A DNA stretch of 64,000 nt from Streptomyces vietnamensis. GTDB lineage: Bacteria; Actinomycetota; Actinomycetes; Streptomycetales; Streptomycetaceae. Location of the stretch: positions 1,517,001-1,581,000 of the forward strand of contig NZ_CP010407.1 of the NCBI RefSeq assembly GCF_000830005.1, written 5' to 3'. The notes beneath the pieces were generated by a model. That model was not told the origin of the DNA. It saw nothing but the letters and a program-made list of their open reading frames with translations, and made no database searches. Both the position numbers and the translations under genes were made by a program. This document shows, in pieces, positions 8,969-17,258 of this stretch (the first letter of the stretch is position 1; each line of letters opens with the position of its first letter).

Positions 8969-9598
8969 ATGAACGACCTCGACCGCGCCGCGCACGCGCT
9001 GCTCCGGCTGCCGCCCTCCTGCGGACCGGTCCGGCTGGTCGCGGTCGACGGCCACGCGGGCTCCGGCAAGTCCACCCTCGCGGCCCGCCTCTCCGCCGCC
9101 CTCGGCGACGCCCCCGTCCTGCGCCTCGACGACCTCGCCACGCACGAGGAGCTCTTCGCGTGGACCGGGCGGCTGCGCGAGCAGGTCCTGGAGCCGCTCT
9201 CGCGCGGCGAGACCGCGTCCTACCGCCCGTACGACTGGCGGCTGCGGCGCTTCGGGGAGGCGCGGGCGCTGCCCCCCGCCCCGGTGATCCTCGTCGAGGG
9301 CGTGGGCGCCGGCCGGCGGATGGTGCGGCCGTTCCTGGCGTGGCTGCTGTGGATGGAGCGCGGGCCCGAGGAGTCCTGGGTGCGGGGGCGCCGGCGGGAC
9401 GGGCCGGAGCAGGCCTCCTTCTGGGACGGCTGGACCGTGGCGGAGACTCGCCATTTCGCCGAGGACCCCTCCCGGCCCTTCGCCGACACCCTGGTACGGG
9501 AGTGCGAGGAGGGATACGACTGGCTTCCCGGGCCGGCTGCGACAGCGGGCACGGAGCAGATCATCACGCACGGTGACGGCTTCATGTCCGTGATCTGA
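8969..9598 (+). CDS. P-loop uridine kinase-like protein
   Basis: 209 residues, starting MNDLDRAAHALL. A Walker A loop GHAGSGKST lies at residues 28-36, followed by a lid-type region rich in Arg (RGRRRDGPEQ). This resembles the uridine/cytidine kinase-like NTPases of the P-loop kinase group; the actual substrate is unknown. The ATG at 8969 is favoured because translation upstream lacks coding character. A possible -10 box TACCCT (8957-8962) sits 6 bases before the ATG, so the transcript may be leaderless, which is common in this genus. The gene stands alone between a divergent peptidase gene and a candidate small RNA. Confidence 0.8.
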   Translation: MNDLDRAAHALLRLPPSCGPVRLVAVDGHAGSGKSTLAARLSAALGDAPVLRLDDLATHEELFAWTGRLREQVLEPLSRGETASYRPYDWRLRRFGEARALPPAPVILVEGVGAGRRMVRPFLAWLLWMERGPEESWVRGRRRDGPEQASFWDGWTVAETRHFAEDPSRPFADTLVRECEEGYDWLPGPAATAGTEQIITHGDGFMSVI

Positions 9599-9637
9599 GG
9601 GGGTGGAAGTCCGCTTCCGCAAGTCCCTCAACTTCGC

Positions 9638-9673
9638 TTGACCGACGGGGCGTACAGGTCTTACGTTCTGAAT
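9638..9673 (+). promoter_or_regulatory. Strong sigma-70-type promoter for a candidate small RNA
   Basis: TTGACC (9638-9643) and TACGTT (9662-9667) are separated by 18 bases, matching the main vegetative (HrdB) consensus. No open frame starts within reach; instead two hairpins follow immediately. Confidence 0.55.
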
Positions 9674-9745
9674 GTGCGGCTTTTCGGAGCCGCCGCGGAC
9701 ACGAAGCCCCCGGTTGTTCCCCCGTGATCGGGGGCTTCGTTCTGC
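9674..9745 (+). ncRNA. Candidate small RNA with intrinsic terminator
   Basis: Transcription from the promoter just upstream would begin near 9674. The product would have a first small hairpin (GCGGCT...AGCCGC, about 9676-9693) and then a perfect 11-bp stem (9701-9711 pairing with 9730-9740) with a C-rich loop, followed by a short T-containing run. About 70 bases long, with no coding potential. C-rich loops are seen in actinobacterial small RNAs such as 6C RNA, but I cannot assign it to a family. It could alternatively be only a terminator for the kinase gene. Confidence 0.45.
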
Positions 9746-9928
9746 CCTCGGAAGCCCTCCAAGAGCCCCCTCCGGGCCTTCTCCAGGCCCTCATCCACCC
9801 CTGATGCTCACCCAGGGTCACCGATTCCGGATCATGCGCTTCTCCTTAAGCGCGCACCCCCTGCGCAGGTACGATGCCCCCAGGTGCGGTCAAATCCCGT
9901 CCATGCGATGACGGTTGTGGGGGACCCG

Positions 9929-11845
9929 ATGGACATCGGCACGCAGGGCTCGCAGGCCCCGGCCGAGCTCGCCTGGCTGCGCGGAGTCGACGCCTACACG
10001 ATGGGCGCGTATCCGCAGGCGGAGGACGAGTTCCGGACGGCGGTACGGATCGATCCCGGGATGGCGGACGCCTGGCTCGGGCTGCACGCGCTCCGGGTCG
10101 ACACCACGACCGCGCTGCTGCGCATGTACCGCAACCGCGAGCGCTTCGGCGAGCAGCGGACCCGGTACCGGCGCACCCTGAACTCCTGGTACTGGCTGGG
10201 CTGGTGGGTGCAGCCGGTCCTGGAGAGCCCGCGCGACCTGCTGCTCGCGCACGCCTCCCACTGGCTCGACGGCCGCCACGTGCCGGAGCTCGACCGCGCC
10301 CTCGCCGGCCTCCCCCCGGTCGACACCGATCCGCAGGTGCGCTTCCTGCACGCCTGCCGCGCCTATCTCGTCAAGGACTGGGACCAGCTCGTCCGGCACA
10401 CCGAGACCCTCGTCGACGACCCGCTGCTGGGCATCGAGGCCGGGCTCTTCGGCGGCATGGCCCGGGTGCGCCTGGAGATGTACAGCCAGGCCGAGCCGCT
10501 CCTCTCGGCCTCGCTGATGCGGTGCCGCAGCGAGCAGCCGCAGCGCAAGGAGCTGCGCTACTGGCTCGCGCGGGCCCACGAGGGCACCGGGCGCAGCGCC
10601 GCCGCACTGCCGCTCTACCGGGCGGTGCACCGGATCGACCCGGCGTTCATGGACACCGCCGCCCGGCTCGCGGCGATCGCCGAGTACGACGGGTTCGAGG
10701 GCTACGACGGGGTGGACGACCCGGGCCTCGCGACGGTCGCGATGGGCACCCTCGGCGGGGGGCTCGGCCAGGACGCGGTCGACACCGTGCCGGGCGCCGA
10801 ACCCGACCCCGGCGGGCTCGGCGACGGGCTGCGGCTGGCGCCCGAGCCGGTGCCGCCGACCGCCCCCGCGGCGCCGCCGGAGACCGTACGGCAGAAGGCC
10901 CCGCTGCCCGGCCAGCCGGTGCCGCCGCGCTTCCCGGCCGGACCCACCGATCCGGTGCTCCTCGCGGAGGCGCTCGCCGAACTGGAGGGCATGGTCGGGC
11001 TCGAACCGGTCAAGCGGCAGGTCAAGGCGCTCTCGGCGCAGCTGGAGATGGCCCGGCTCCGGGCCGGACAGGGGCTTCCCGTCCAGCCGCCGAAGCGCCA
11101 TTTCGTCTTCTCGGGCCCCTCGGGCACCGGGAAGACCACGGTCGCCCGGATCCTGGGACGGGTCTTCTACGCCCTCGGGCTGCTCGGCGGCGACCACCTC
11201 GTGGAGGCCCAACGGGCCGACATGGTCGGCGAGTTCCTGGGTCAGACGGCGGTCAAGGCCAACGAGCTGATCGACTCGGCGGTCGGCGGCGTGCTGTTCG
11301 TGGACGAGGCGTACGCGCTCTCCAACACCGGCTACAGCAAGGGCGACGCGTACGGCGACGAGGCCCTCCAGGTGCTCCTCAAGCGCGCCGAGGACAACCG
11401 GGACCACCTCGTGGTCATCCTGGCCGGCTACCCCGAGGGCATGGACCGGCTGCTCAGCACCAACCCCGGTCTGTCCTCCCGGTTCACCACCCGGGTCGAC
11501 TTCCCCTCGTACCGGCCGCTGGAGCTCACCGCCATCGGCGAGGTCCTCGCGGCGGCCAACGGGGACGGCTGGGACGAGGAGGCGCTCGACGAGCTCCGCT
11601 CGATCAGCGGGCATGTCGTCGACCAGGGCTGGATCGACGAGCTCGGCAACGGCCGCTTCCTCCGCACCCTGTACGAGAAGTCCTGCGCCTACCGGGACCT
11701 GCGGCTCTCCGGATACCCGGGGAGCCCGACCCGGGAGGACCTCGCGACCCTCCGGCTCGCCGACCTCATGCAGGCGTACGGCGAGGTCCTGTCGGGCCGC
11801 GGCCCGGTCGACCGCGGCCCGCAGCAGGAGCCGCCGGGGTACTAG
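9929..11845 (+). CDS. EccA/CbbX-type AAA+ ATPase with TPR-like N-terminus
   Basis: 638 residues. The first ~260 form helical repeats resembling tetratricopeptide repeats (for example ELAWLRGVDAYTMGAYPQA). A Pro/Gly-rich linker (~265-335) follows, then an AAA+ module: GLEPVKRQV, Walker A GPSGTGKT (396-403), Walker B VLFVDEAYAL (~455), and SSRF (arginine-finger region). This is the layout of EccA, the cytosolic ATPase of type VII (ESX) secretion, and of related CbbX/SpoVK proteins. The ATG at 9929 has a GGGGGA ribosome-binding site; an ATG at 9908 is an alternative. No other ESX component is nearby, so a role in secretion is only an inference from fold. Confidence 0.8.
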   Translation: MDIGTQGSQAPAELAWLRGVDAYTMGAYPQAEDEFRTAVRIDPGMADAWLGLHALRVDTTTALLRMYRNRERFGEQRTRYRRTLNSWYWLGWWVQPVLESPRDLLLAHASHWLDGRHVPELDRALAGLPPVDTDPQVRFLHACRAYLVKDWDQLVRHTETLVDDPLLGIEAGLFGGMARVRLEMYSQAEPLLSASLMRCRSEQPQRKELRYWLARAHEGTGRSAAALPLYRAVHRIDPAFMDTAARLAAIAEYDGFEGYDGVDDPGLATVAMGTLGGGLGQDAVDTVPGAEPDPGGLGDGLRLAPEPVPPTAPAAPPETVRQKAPLPGQPVPPRFPAGPTDPVLLAEALAELEGMVGLEPVKRQVKALSAQLEMARLRAGQGLPVQPPKRHFVFSGPSGTGKTTVARILGRVFYALGLLGGDHLVEAQRADMVGEFLGQTAVKANELIDSAVGGVLFVDEAYALSNTGYSKGDAYGDEALQVLLKRAEDNRDHLVVILAGYPEGMDRLLSTNPGLSSRFTTRVDFPSYRPLELTAIGEVLAAANGDGWDEEALDELRSISGHVVDQGWIDELGNGRFLRTLYEKSCAYRDLRLSGYPGSPTREDLATLRLADLMQAYGEVLSGRGPVDRGPQQEPPGY

Positions 11846-12969
11846 GGCCTGCGCAGGGGCCGGGCCGTGAGGGTCTCCCCCTCGGGATCGGAGTCGATCC
11901 GCATGCCGAAGGGGCGGCTGGCGCGGCCGAGCACGTCGTGGAGCCATCGCGCGTCCTGCCGCGGGGCCCGTTCGAGCCGCAGGCGTCGGCTGCGCAGCGG
12001 TACGAGCCGGACCTCCGCCAGGGTGCCGTCCTCGTCGTGGACGGTGACGAAGTACAGCAGCCGCAGGTCGTCGCGGTACTGCTCCTGTCCGGTGATCCCC
12101 TCGTAGTCGTTGACGAGGTCGCCGCACCCGTGCAGGACGAGCCTGTCCCGGTACGCCTCCAGGGGCCGGGGGTGGTGCGAGGAGTGCCCGTGGACGATGT
12201 CGGCGCCCGCGTCGACGAGCGCGTGCCCGAGGGCGACCTGGGCACGCTCGGGGGCGTAGCCCCAGTTGGAGCCCCAGTGCACCGAGACGACGACCAGGTC
12301 CCCGGGGCGCCGGTCCGCGCGCAGCCGGTCGGCAAGACGGGTCGCCGCCGCGTCGTACGGCCCTTCGGCGTAGTGCACCCCTCCCCCGCGATCGGTGGCG
12401 GCCCAGTCGGGGGGCACCCCGCTGGACGCCAGGCCGAGCGCGTGGACGAGCAGCCGGCGTCCGCCCGGCAGCGGCACCACCGCGGGCCGGGCGGCCTCCT
12501 CGGCGTCCCGCCCCGCGCCCGCGGTGCGCAGCCCGGCGGCGGCGAGGGCGTCGAGGGTGTCGTCGAGGCCGCGCCGCCCGTAGTCGAGGACGTGGTTGTT
12601 GGCGAGGACGACCACGTCGGGGTGGACGGCGGTGAGCGCGGGCAGATCGGCCGGAGACATGCGGTAGTGGACGGCCTTGCCGGGCACCGGCACGTCGTGG
12701 TGGGTGACGGAGGTCTCCAGATTGACCACGCGGGCGTCCGGCCCGGCGTCGTCGATCAGCCGGAGCGCCTCGCCCCAGGGGTAGGCGGGGTCGACCGGCC
12801 GGGGCACGGGCCCGAAGCGCGCCTCGGCGAGGACCACGTAGTCGCGGGCGTCCCGCACGTACCGCTCGGGCAGGGCGGGATCCAGCGGATGGGGAAGGAT
12901 CTGGTCGATTCCCCGGCCGAGCATCACGTCTCCGCAGAGGAACAGTCCGGTCAGACCGCCGCCGCCCAT
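11842..12969 (-). CDS. CapA-family (poly-gamma-glutamate synthesis-like) metallophosphatase-fold protein
   Basis: 375 residues. CapA hallmarks are seen in order: GDVMLGR near residue 13, NLETSVT, ANNHVLDYG, SVHWGSNWG and GHSSHHPRPLE. These metal-binding motifs define the CapA/PgsA fold. No signal peptide is seen, and no capsule genes are nearby, so a cytoplasmic or unconventional role is possible. It converges with the EccA-like gene, with a 4-base overlap of the two stop regions. Family is confident, function is not. Confidence 0.8.
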   Translation of the reverse strand: MGGGGLTGLFLCGDVMLGRGIDQILPHPLDPALPERYVRDARDYVVLAEARFGPVPRPVDPAYPWGEALRLIDDAGPDARVVNLETSVTHHDVPVPGKAVHYRMSPADLPALTAVHPDVVVLANNHVLDYGRRGLDDTLDALAAAGLRTAGAGRDAEEAARPAVVPLPGGRRLLVHALGLASSGVPPDWAATDRGGGVHYAEGPYDAAATRLADRLRADRRPGDLVVVSVHWGSNWGYAPERAQVALGHALVDAGADIVHGHSSHHPRPLEAYRDRLVLHGCGDLVNDYEGITGQEQYRDDLRLLYFVTVHDEDGTLAEVRLVPLRSRRLRLERAPRQDARWLHDVLGRASRPFGMRIDSDPEGETLTARPLRRP

Positions 12970-13007
12970 GCTCCCAGGCTAGGACCTTTCCGCACGGTGG
13001 CACGGTG

Positions 13008-13050
13008 CGGGCCCGTGACGTCCTGCCCGATGGCGGACGTCACGGGCCCG
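13008..13050 (-). terminator. Perfect hairpin ending the CNNM gene pair
   Basis: Sixteen-bp perfect arms (13008-13023 and 13035-13050) with an 11-base loop, starting just 4 bases beyond the stop of the 13055-14119 gene. Confidence 0.65.
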
Positions 13051-13054
13051 TCCC

Positions 13055-14119
13055 CTAGACCCGTACCGTGGACGGACCGGGTCCGGACGGCGGCTGTACG
13101 CGGTGCGCCGGGTCGCGGACCTCGCCCACCAGCATCTCCAGGACGTCCTCCAGGGCGACCAGGCCGAGGACCCGGCCCGAGCCGTCCGCGACCTGCGCCA
13201 GATGCGTGGCGGCACGGCGCATCACGGTGAGGGCGTCGTCGAGCGGCAGCTCGGCGCGGAGCGTCGCCATCGGGCGCCACAGCCGCTGCGGGACCGCCCG
13301 CTCCCGCTCCTCCAGGTCCAGGACGTCCTTCACGTGCACGAAGCCCATGAAGGTCGCCCGGCCCTCGGCGCGGACCGGGAAGCGGGAGTACCCGGTCCGT
13401 ACGGTCAGCTCCTCGATCTCGCGCGGGGTGACCGACGGCGGGACCGTGACGAGGGAGGCGGGGGCGATCAGGACGTCCGTCACCGGGCGGCTGCCCAGTT
13501 CGAGGGCGTCCTCCAGGCGCTCCTGCTCGACCGGGTCGAGCAGTCCCGCCTGGCCCGCGTCCTCGACGAGCCGGCCGAGCTGGGCGCTGGTGAAGACCGC
13601 TTCCACCTCGTCCTTCGGCTCGACCTTGAACGCCCGCAGGACGAAGTGGGCGCAGGCCCCGAGCGCGGCCGTGACCGGCCGGCAGAGCCGGGCGAAGCCG
13701 ACGAGGCCGGGGGCGAGCCAGAGGGCGGTGCGCTCGGGGTCGGCCATCGCCAGGTTCTTCGGGACCATCTCGCCGATGACGAGGTGGAGGAAGACGACCG
13801 CGGCGAGGGCGATGACGTAGCCGAGCGGGTGGATCAGCCCCTCCGGGACCCCGATCGCGTGGAAGACCGGTTCGAGGAGCTGGGCGACGGTCGGCTCGGC
13901 GACGGCGCCGAGCGTCAGGGAGCAGACGGTGATGCCGAACTGGGCGGCGGCCATCATCTGCGGCAGGTTCTCCAGGCCGTGCAGGACCTGCTTGGCCCTG
14001 GCGCCCCCGAGCGGCTCGATCTGGCTGCGCCGGACGGAGACGAGGGCGAACTCGGCCCCGACGAAGAAGCCGTTGGCGAGGACCAGGAGGACGGCGAAGA
14101 GGAGTTGCAGGGTGCTCAT
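13055..14119 (-). CDS. CNNM/HlyC-type membrane protein with CBS domains (second of pair)
   Basis: 354 residues starting MSTLQLLFAVLLVLANGFFV. It has an N-terminal DUF21 membrane domain (~1-190, with ANGFFVGAEFALV and several hydrophobic helices such as LGYVIALAAVVFLHLVIG) and a pair of CBS domains (~205-335) containing the FPVRAEG and LEDVLEMLVG signatures. It lacks the C-terminal CorC/HlyC transporter-associated domain present in its partner. CNNM proteins are implicated in magnesium/cobalt transport or its control. The start overlaps the partner's stop by 4 bases (ATGA), so the two are co-translated and may form a heteromer. Confidence 0.85.
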   Translation of the reverse strand: MSTLQLLFAVLLVLANGFFVGAEFALVSVRRSQIEPLGGARAKQVLHGLENLPQMMAAAQFGITVCSLTLGAVAEPTVAQLLEPVFHAIGVPEGLIHPLGYVIALAAVVFLHLVIGEMVPKNLAMADPERTALWLAPGLVGFARLCRPVTAALGACAHFVLRAFKVEPKDEVEAVFTSAQLGRLVEDAGQAGLLDPVEQERLEDALELGSRPVTDVLIAPASLVTVPPSVTPREIEELTVRTGYSRFPVRAEGRATFMGFVHVKDVLDLEERERAVPQRLWRPMATLRAELPLDDALTVMRRAATHLAQVADGSGRVLGLVALEDVLEMLVGEVRDPAHRVQPPSGPGPSTVRV

Positions 14120-15555
14120 CGGACCGCCTCCGCGGGGACGGGCACGGGAGCGGCGGGCGCGCCTGCCGCGTCCGGGCCGGAGACCGAAGTGCCGTCCGGG
14201 CCGGAGACCGACGTGCCCTCCGGGTCCGGCACGTCGGCCGGGTCCGGGGTCGTACGGACGATCCGCACCCGCTCGGCGCGGTAGCGGTCGACCTGGCGCA
14301 CCGAGAGCCGCCAGCCGGGGAGTTCGGCCCGGTCCCCGGGGGCCGGGATGCGCCCGAGGAGGTCGGCGACGAGTCCGGCGACGGTCTCGTACGGCCCGTC
14401 GGGCACGTCGAGGCCTATCCGGCGCAGGGTGTGGACCCGGCAGGAGCCGTCGGCCTCCCAGGCGGGACGGCCGTCCTCGGCGGGTGCCGCGGCCAGCTCG
14501 GGCCGTCCGTCGGCGGCGGTGTCGTGCTCGTCGCGGACCTCGCCGACGAGCTCCTCGACGATGTCCTCCAGGGTGACGACGCCGGCCGTGCCCCCGTACT
14601 CGTCGACGACCACCGCGATCGGCTGCTCCCGCCGCAGCCGTTCCAGGAGCGTCTGGGCGGGCAGCGTCTCGGGGACGAGGAGCGGCGGGACCGCGATCCG
14701 TCCGACGGGGGTGCGCAGGCGGGCGTGCGGGGCGACGGCGAGCGCGTCCTTGAGGTGGACCATGCCGACGATCTCGTCGATGCGGTCGCGGTAGACCGGG
14801 AAGCGCGAGAGGCCGGTGGCCCGGGTGAGGTTGAGGACGTCGGCCGCGGTGGCGTCCCACTGGAGGGCGCTCACCTTCACGCGCGGGGTCATGACCTGCT
14901 CGGCGGTGAGGCCGCCGAGGGACAGGGTCCGTACGAAGAGGTCGGCGGTGTCCTGTTCGAGCGCGCCGGCCTGGGCCGAGTGCCGGGCGAGCGAGACGAG
15001 CTCGCCGGGGGTGCGGACCGAGTCCAGCTCCTCGGTGGGCTCGACGCCCAGGAGCCGTACGAGGCTGTTGGCGACCCGGTTGAGCAGGGAGATCACCGGC
15101 CGGAACAGCGCCGAGAAGCGGCGCTGCGGGGTGGCGACGAAGCGGGCGACCTGGAGCGGCCGGGAGACCGCCCAGTTCTTCGGCACGAGCTCGCCGACCA
15201 CCATCTGGACGGCGGAGGCGAGCAGCATGCCGATCACCACCGAGACCCCGGAGACGGCCCCTTCGGGCAGTCCGGTCGCGGTGAGCGGCCCGTGTAGGAG
15301 TCCGGCGAGCGCGGGCTCGGCGAGCATGCCGACGACCAGCGAGGTGATCGTGATGCCGAGCTGGGTGCCGGAGAGCTGGAAGGACAGTTCGCGCAGCGCG
15401 GTGACGACGGTGCGCGCGCGCCGGTCGCCGGCGGCCGCCGCCCGCTCGGCCTCGGCGCGCTCGACGGTCACGAGACCGAACTCGGCGGCCACGAAGAAGC
15501 CGTTGGCGAGGATCAGGAGGAAGGCCGCGACGAGCAGCAGAAGGGAGACGATCAT
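14116..15555 (-). CDS. CNNM/HlyC-type membrane protein with CBS and CorC_HlyC domains (first of pair)
   Basis: 479 residues. DUF21 membrane domain at ~1-200 (MIVSLLLLVAAFLLILANG start, then FFVAAEFGLVTVERAEAE), tandem CBS domains at ~215-335 (RFPVYRDRIDEIVGMVHLK, VVDEYGGTAGVVTLEDI), and a CorC_HlyC domain at ~350-430 (GSCRVHTLRRIGLDVPDG). The tail is rich in Pro, Asp and Ser. Family members bind nucleotides through CBS and influence divalent cation fluxes. The gene overlaps the shorter CNNM paralogue downstream. A small frame with an internal perfect hairpin lies just upstream at 15589-15720. Confidence 0.87.
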   Translation of the reverse strand: MIVSLLLLVAAFLLILANGFFVAAEFGLVTVERAEAERAAAAGDRRARTVVTALRELSFQLSGTQLGITITSLVVGMLAEPALAGLLHGPLTATGLPEGAVSGVSVVIGMLLASAVQMVVGELVPKNWAVSRPLQVARFVATPQRRFSALFRPVISLLNRVANSLVRLLGVEPTEELDSVRTPGELVSLARHSAQAGALEQDTADLFVRTLSLGGLTAEQVMTPRVKVSALQWDATAADVLNLTRATGLSRFPVYRDRIDEIVGMVHLKDALAVAPHARLRTPVGRIAVPPLLVPETLPAQTLLERLRREQPIAVVVDEYGGTAGVVTLEDIVEELVGEVRDEHDTAADGRPELAAAPAEDGRPAWEADGSCRVHTLRRIGLDVPDGPYETVAGLVADLLGRIPAPGDRAELPGWRLSVRQVDRYRAERVRIVRTTPDPADVPDPEGTSVSGPDGTSVSGPDAAGAPAAPVPVPAEAVR

Positions 15556-15588
15556 GCCGCCGCCTCCAGGGAGGGGGCGGCGCAGGTA

Positions 15589-15720
15589 CTACCGGACGAT
15601 CCGTCCATTGCTGGAGGGAGTCACTCCTCGGGTCGAAGGGTGGTCTCGCGGGCCGCGGCTGCGGCCCTGCACACGCGAGACGGTGGTGCCGCTGGGCACC
15701 ACCGTCTCCAGAGTAGTCAT
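15589..15720 (-). CDS. Possible 43-codon leader ORF before the CNNM pair
   Basis: Minus-strand ATG at 15720 opens a frame beginning MTTLETVVPSGTTVSRVQG and ending at 15589, 33 bases before the CNNM start. A GGGGGCGG stretch precedes it. The first third of the frame coincides with a perfect hairpin, so translation of the peptide could change mRNA folding. There is no homology evidence; it may be chance. Confidence 0.25.
   Translation of the reverse strand: MTTLETVVPSGTTVSRVQGRSRGPRDHPSTRGVTPSSNGRIVR
15677..15708 (-). repeat. Perfect 14-bp inverted repeat in the CNNM leader
   Basis: Arms 15677-15690 and 15695-15708 with a 4-base loop. It lies about 120 bases upstream of the 479-residue CNNM gene, within its probable 5' leader, rather than at a gene end. 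It could be a regulatory RNA element or a terminator of the upstream PH-domain transcript. Confidence 0.5.
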
Positions 15721-15797
15721 GTGACCGCCCCCAGTGGCAGGGGGTCGGCCCCCGGATGGGGGACGAACCGGGGTTTCCCCCGATACGGCCGGGGGTC

Positions 15798-16250
15798 TCA
15801 GCGGGTCTCCGCGACCGTCCCGTGGCTCTCGGCCAGGGCCCGCAGGGCGCGGGCGTCGCGGATCGCCGATTCCTTGGCGATGCCGGGCTGGATGCCGAGC
15901 ACGGGCAGGCTGGTGCCGTCGCTCAGGTCGAGGAAGACCCACGGGTCGCCGGGGCGGAGGTTGACCCGGAGGATCTCCGCCCAGGCGAGCCGCCGGGTCC
16001 TGGTGATGTTGACGACCGTGACGCCCTCGTCGTCGGCGACGACCTTGGGGCGGCTGAGCAGGACCAGGACCCCGGACAGCAGCGCGGCGGTGAAGACGAA
16101 GCTGGCGCGCTCTCCCGGTCCGAGGCGCTCCAGCATCATCGCGACGCCGGTGATGACCACGAACATCGCGACGCTCATGGTCAGCAGGACGGCCCGGGTG
16201 CGCCCGGGACGGAAGGTGACCGGGAGGGCGGGCGTCGTGGACTGCGACAT
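15798..16250 (-). CDS. Membrane-anchored PH-domain protein
   Basis: 150 residues with two N-terminal hydrophobic helices (AVLLTMSVAMFVVITGVAMM and FVFTAALLSGVLVLL) and then a bacterial PH-like segment (VVADDEGVTVVNITRTRRLAW ... PWVFLDLSDG). The order, two membrane helices then a PH domain beginning with a D-x-x-G-V-x-V pattern, is common in actinobacterial PH-domain proteins of unknown function. The gene lies downstream of hisG on the same strand, separated by 104 bases that contain a 15-bp tandem repeat. Confidence 0.75.
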   Translation of the reverse strand: MSQSTTPALPVTFRPGRTRAVLLTMSVAMFVVITGVAMMLERLGPGERASFVFTAALLSGVLVLLSRPKVVADDEGVTVVNITRTRRLAWAEILRVNLRPGDPWVFLDLSDGTSLPVLGIQPGIAKESAIRDARALRALAESHGTVAETR

Positions 16251-16261
16251 CGGTGGTTCCT

Positions 16262-16336
16262 CAGTGCCTGGTGAGACAGTGCCTGGTGAGACGGTGCCCG
16301 GCAGGACAGTGCCTGCCGGGACGGTGCCTGGTGGGA
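16262..16336. repeat. Five degenerate copies of a 15-bp tandem repeat
   Basis: Units follow CAGTGCCTGGTGAGA; copies 1 and 2 are identical and copies 3-5 vary. They fill most of the spacer between the hisG stop and the PH-domain gene start. Possible roles are a strand-slippage tract or spacing element; no function is evident. Confidence 0.75.
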
Positions 16337-16354
16337 CGTGCGGGCCGGCGGCCG

Positions 16355-17203
16355 TCAGAGGCGGCAGGCGTGGATGGCGGTGGTGAGGATGGCGCGGGCG
16401 CCGATCTCGTACAGGTCGTCCATGATCCGCTGCGCCTCCTTGGCGGGGACCATCGCGCGGACGGCGACCCAGCCCTCGTTGTGCAGCGGGGAGACGGTCG
16501 GCGACTCCAGGCCCGGGGTGAGGGCGACGGCCTGCTCCAGGTGCTCGGCCCGGCAGTCGTAGTCCATCATCACGTACGAGCGGGCGACCAGGACGCCCTG
16601 GAGGCGGCGCATGAACTGCTGCACCTGCGGGTGGTCGTCGGAGGCGCCGTGGCGGCGGATGACGACGGCCTCGGAGGTCAGGATCGGCTCGCCGATGACC
16701 TCCAGGCCCGCGTTGCGCAGGCTGGTGCCGGTCTCCACGACGTCCGCGATGACCTGGGCGACGCCCAGCTGGATCGCGGTCTCGACGGCGCCGTCGAGGT
16801 GGACGACGGAGGCGTCGATGCCCTGGTCGGCGAGGTGCTTGGCGACGATGCCCTCGTAGGAGGTGGCGATCGTCATGCCGCCGAAGTCCTCGGGGCCGCT
16901 CGCGGTGCCCGGGCGGGTGGCGTAGCGGAAGGTGGAGCGGCCGAAGTTCAGCGGGAGGATCTCCTCGGCGCTGGCTCCGGAGTCCAGGAGCAGGTCACGG
17001 CCGGTGATGCCGATGTCCAGCTTCCCGGAAGCGACGTAGATCGCGATGTCCTTCGGCCGCAGGTAGAAGAACTCGACCTCGTTCTCGGGGTCGACGACCA
17101 CGAGCTCCTTGGACTCTTTGCGCTGGCGGTAGCCGGCCTCATGGAGCATGGCCGACGCAGGTCCGGAGAGGGAACCCTTGTTGGGGACGGCGATGCGCAG
17201 CAT
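16355..17203 (-). CDS. hisG: ATP phosphoribosyltransferase, long form (HisG)
   Basis: 282 residues, full length for the long-form enzyme that joins ATP and PRPP in the first step of histidine synthesis. Visible features are the start MLRIAVPNKGSLSG, the segment GKLDIGITGRDLLLDSG, the PRPP-binding loop ETGTSLRNAGLE, and a C-terminal ~75-residue ACT-like regulatory domain beginning near SPLHNEGWVAV, which in this family senses histidine. It is immediately downstream of hisE (55-base gap), and both trail the riboflavin genes rather than the main his operon. Confidence 0.95.
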   Translation of the reverse strand: MLRIAVPNKGSLSGPASAMLHEAGYRQRKESKELVVVDPENEVEFFYLRPKDIAIYVASGKLDIGITGRDLLLDSGASAEEILPLNFGRSTFRYATRPGTASGPEDFGGMTIATSYEGIVAKHLADQGIDASVVHLDGAVETAIQLGVAQVIADVVETGTSLRNAGLEVIGEPILTSEAVVIRRHGASDDHPQVQQFMRRLQGVLVARSYVMMDYDCRAEHLEQAVALTPGLESPTVSPLHNEGWVAVRAMVPAKEAQRIMDDLYEIGARAILTTAIHACRL

Positions 17204-17258
17204 GGGGTGAGCTTCCTTTGCCTGGGAGTCTTGGGGAGGGTGTGGGCTTTGGTCGTGC

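Noticed and set aside
9874..13230. Long plus-strand frame across the EccA-like and CapA genes
   Set aside because: Product is Arg/Pro/Gly-rich without domains. The adjacent frame encodes a clear AAA+ ATPase, and the CapA gene lies on the other strand.
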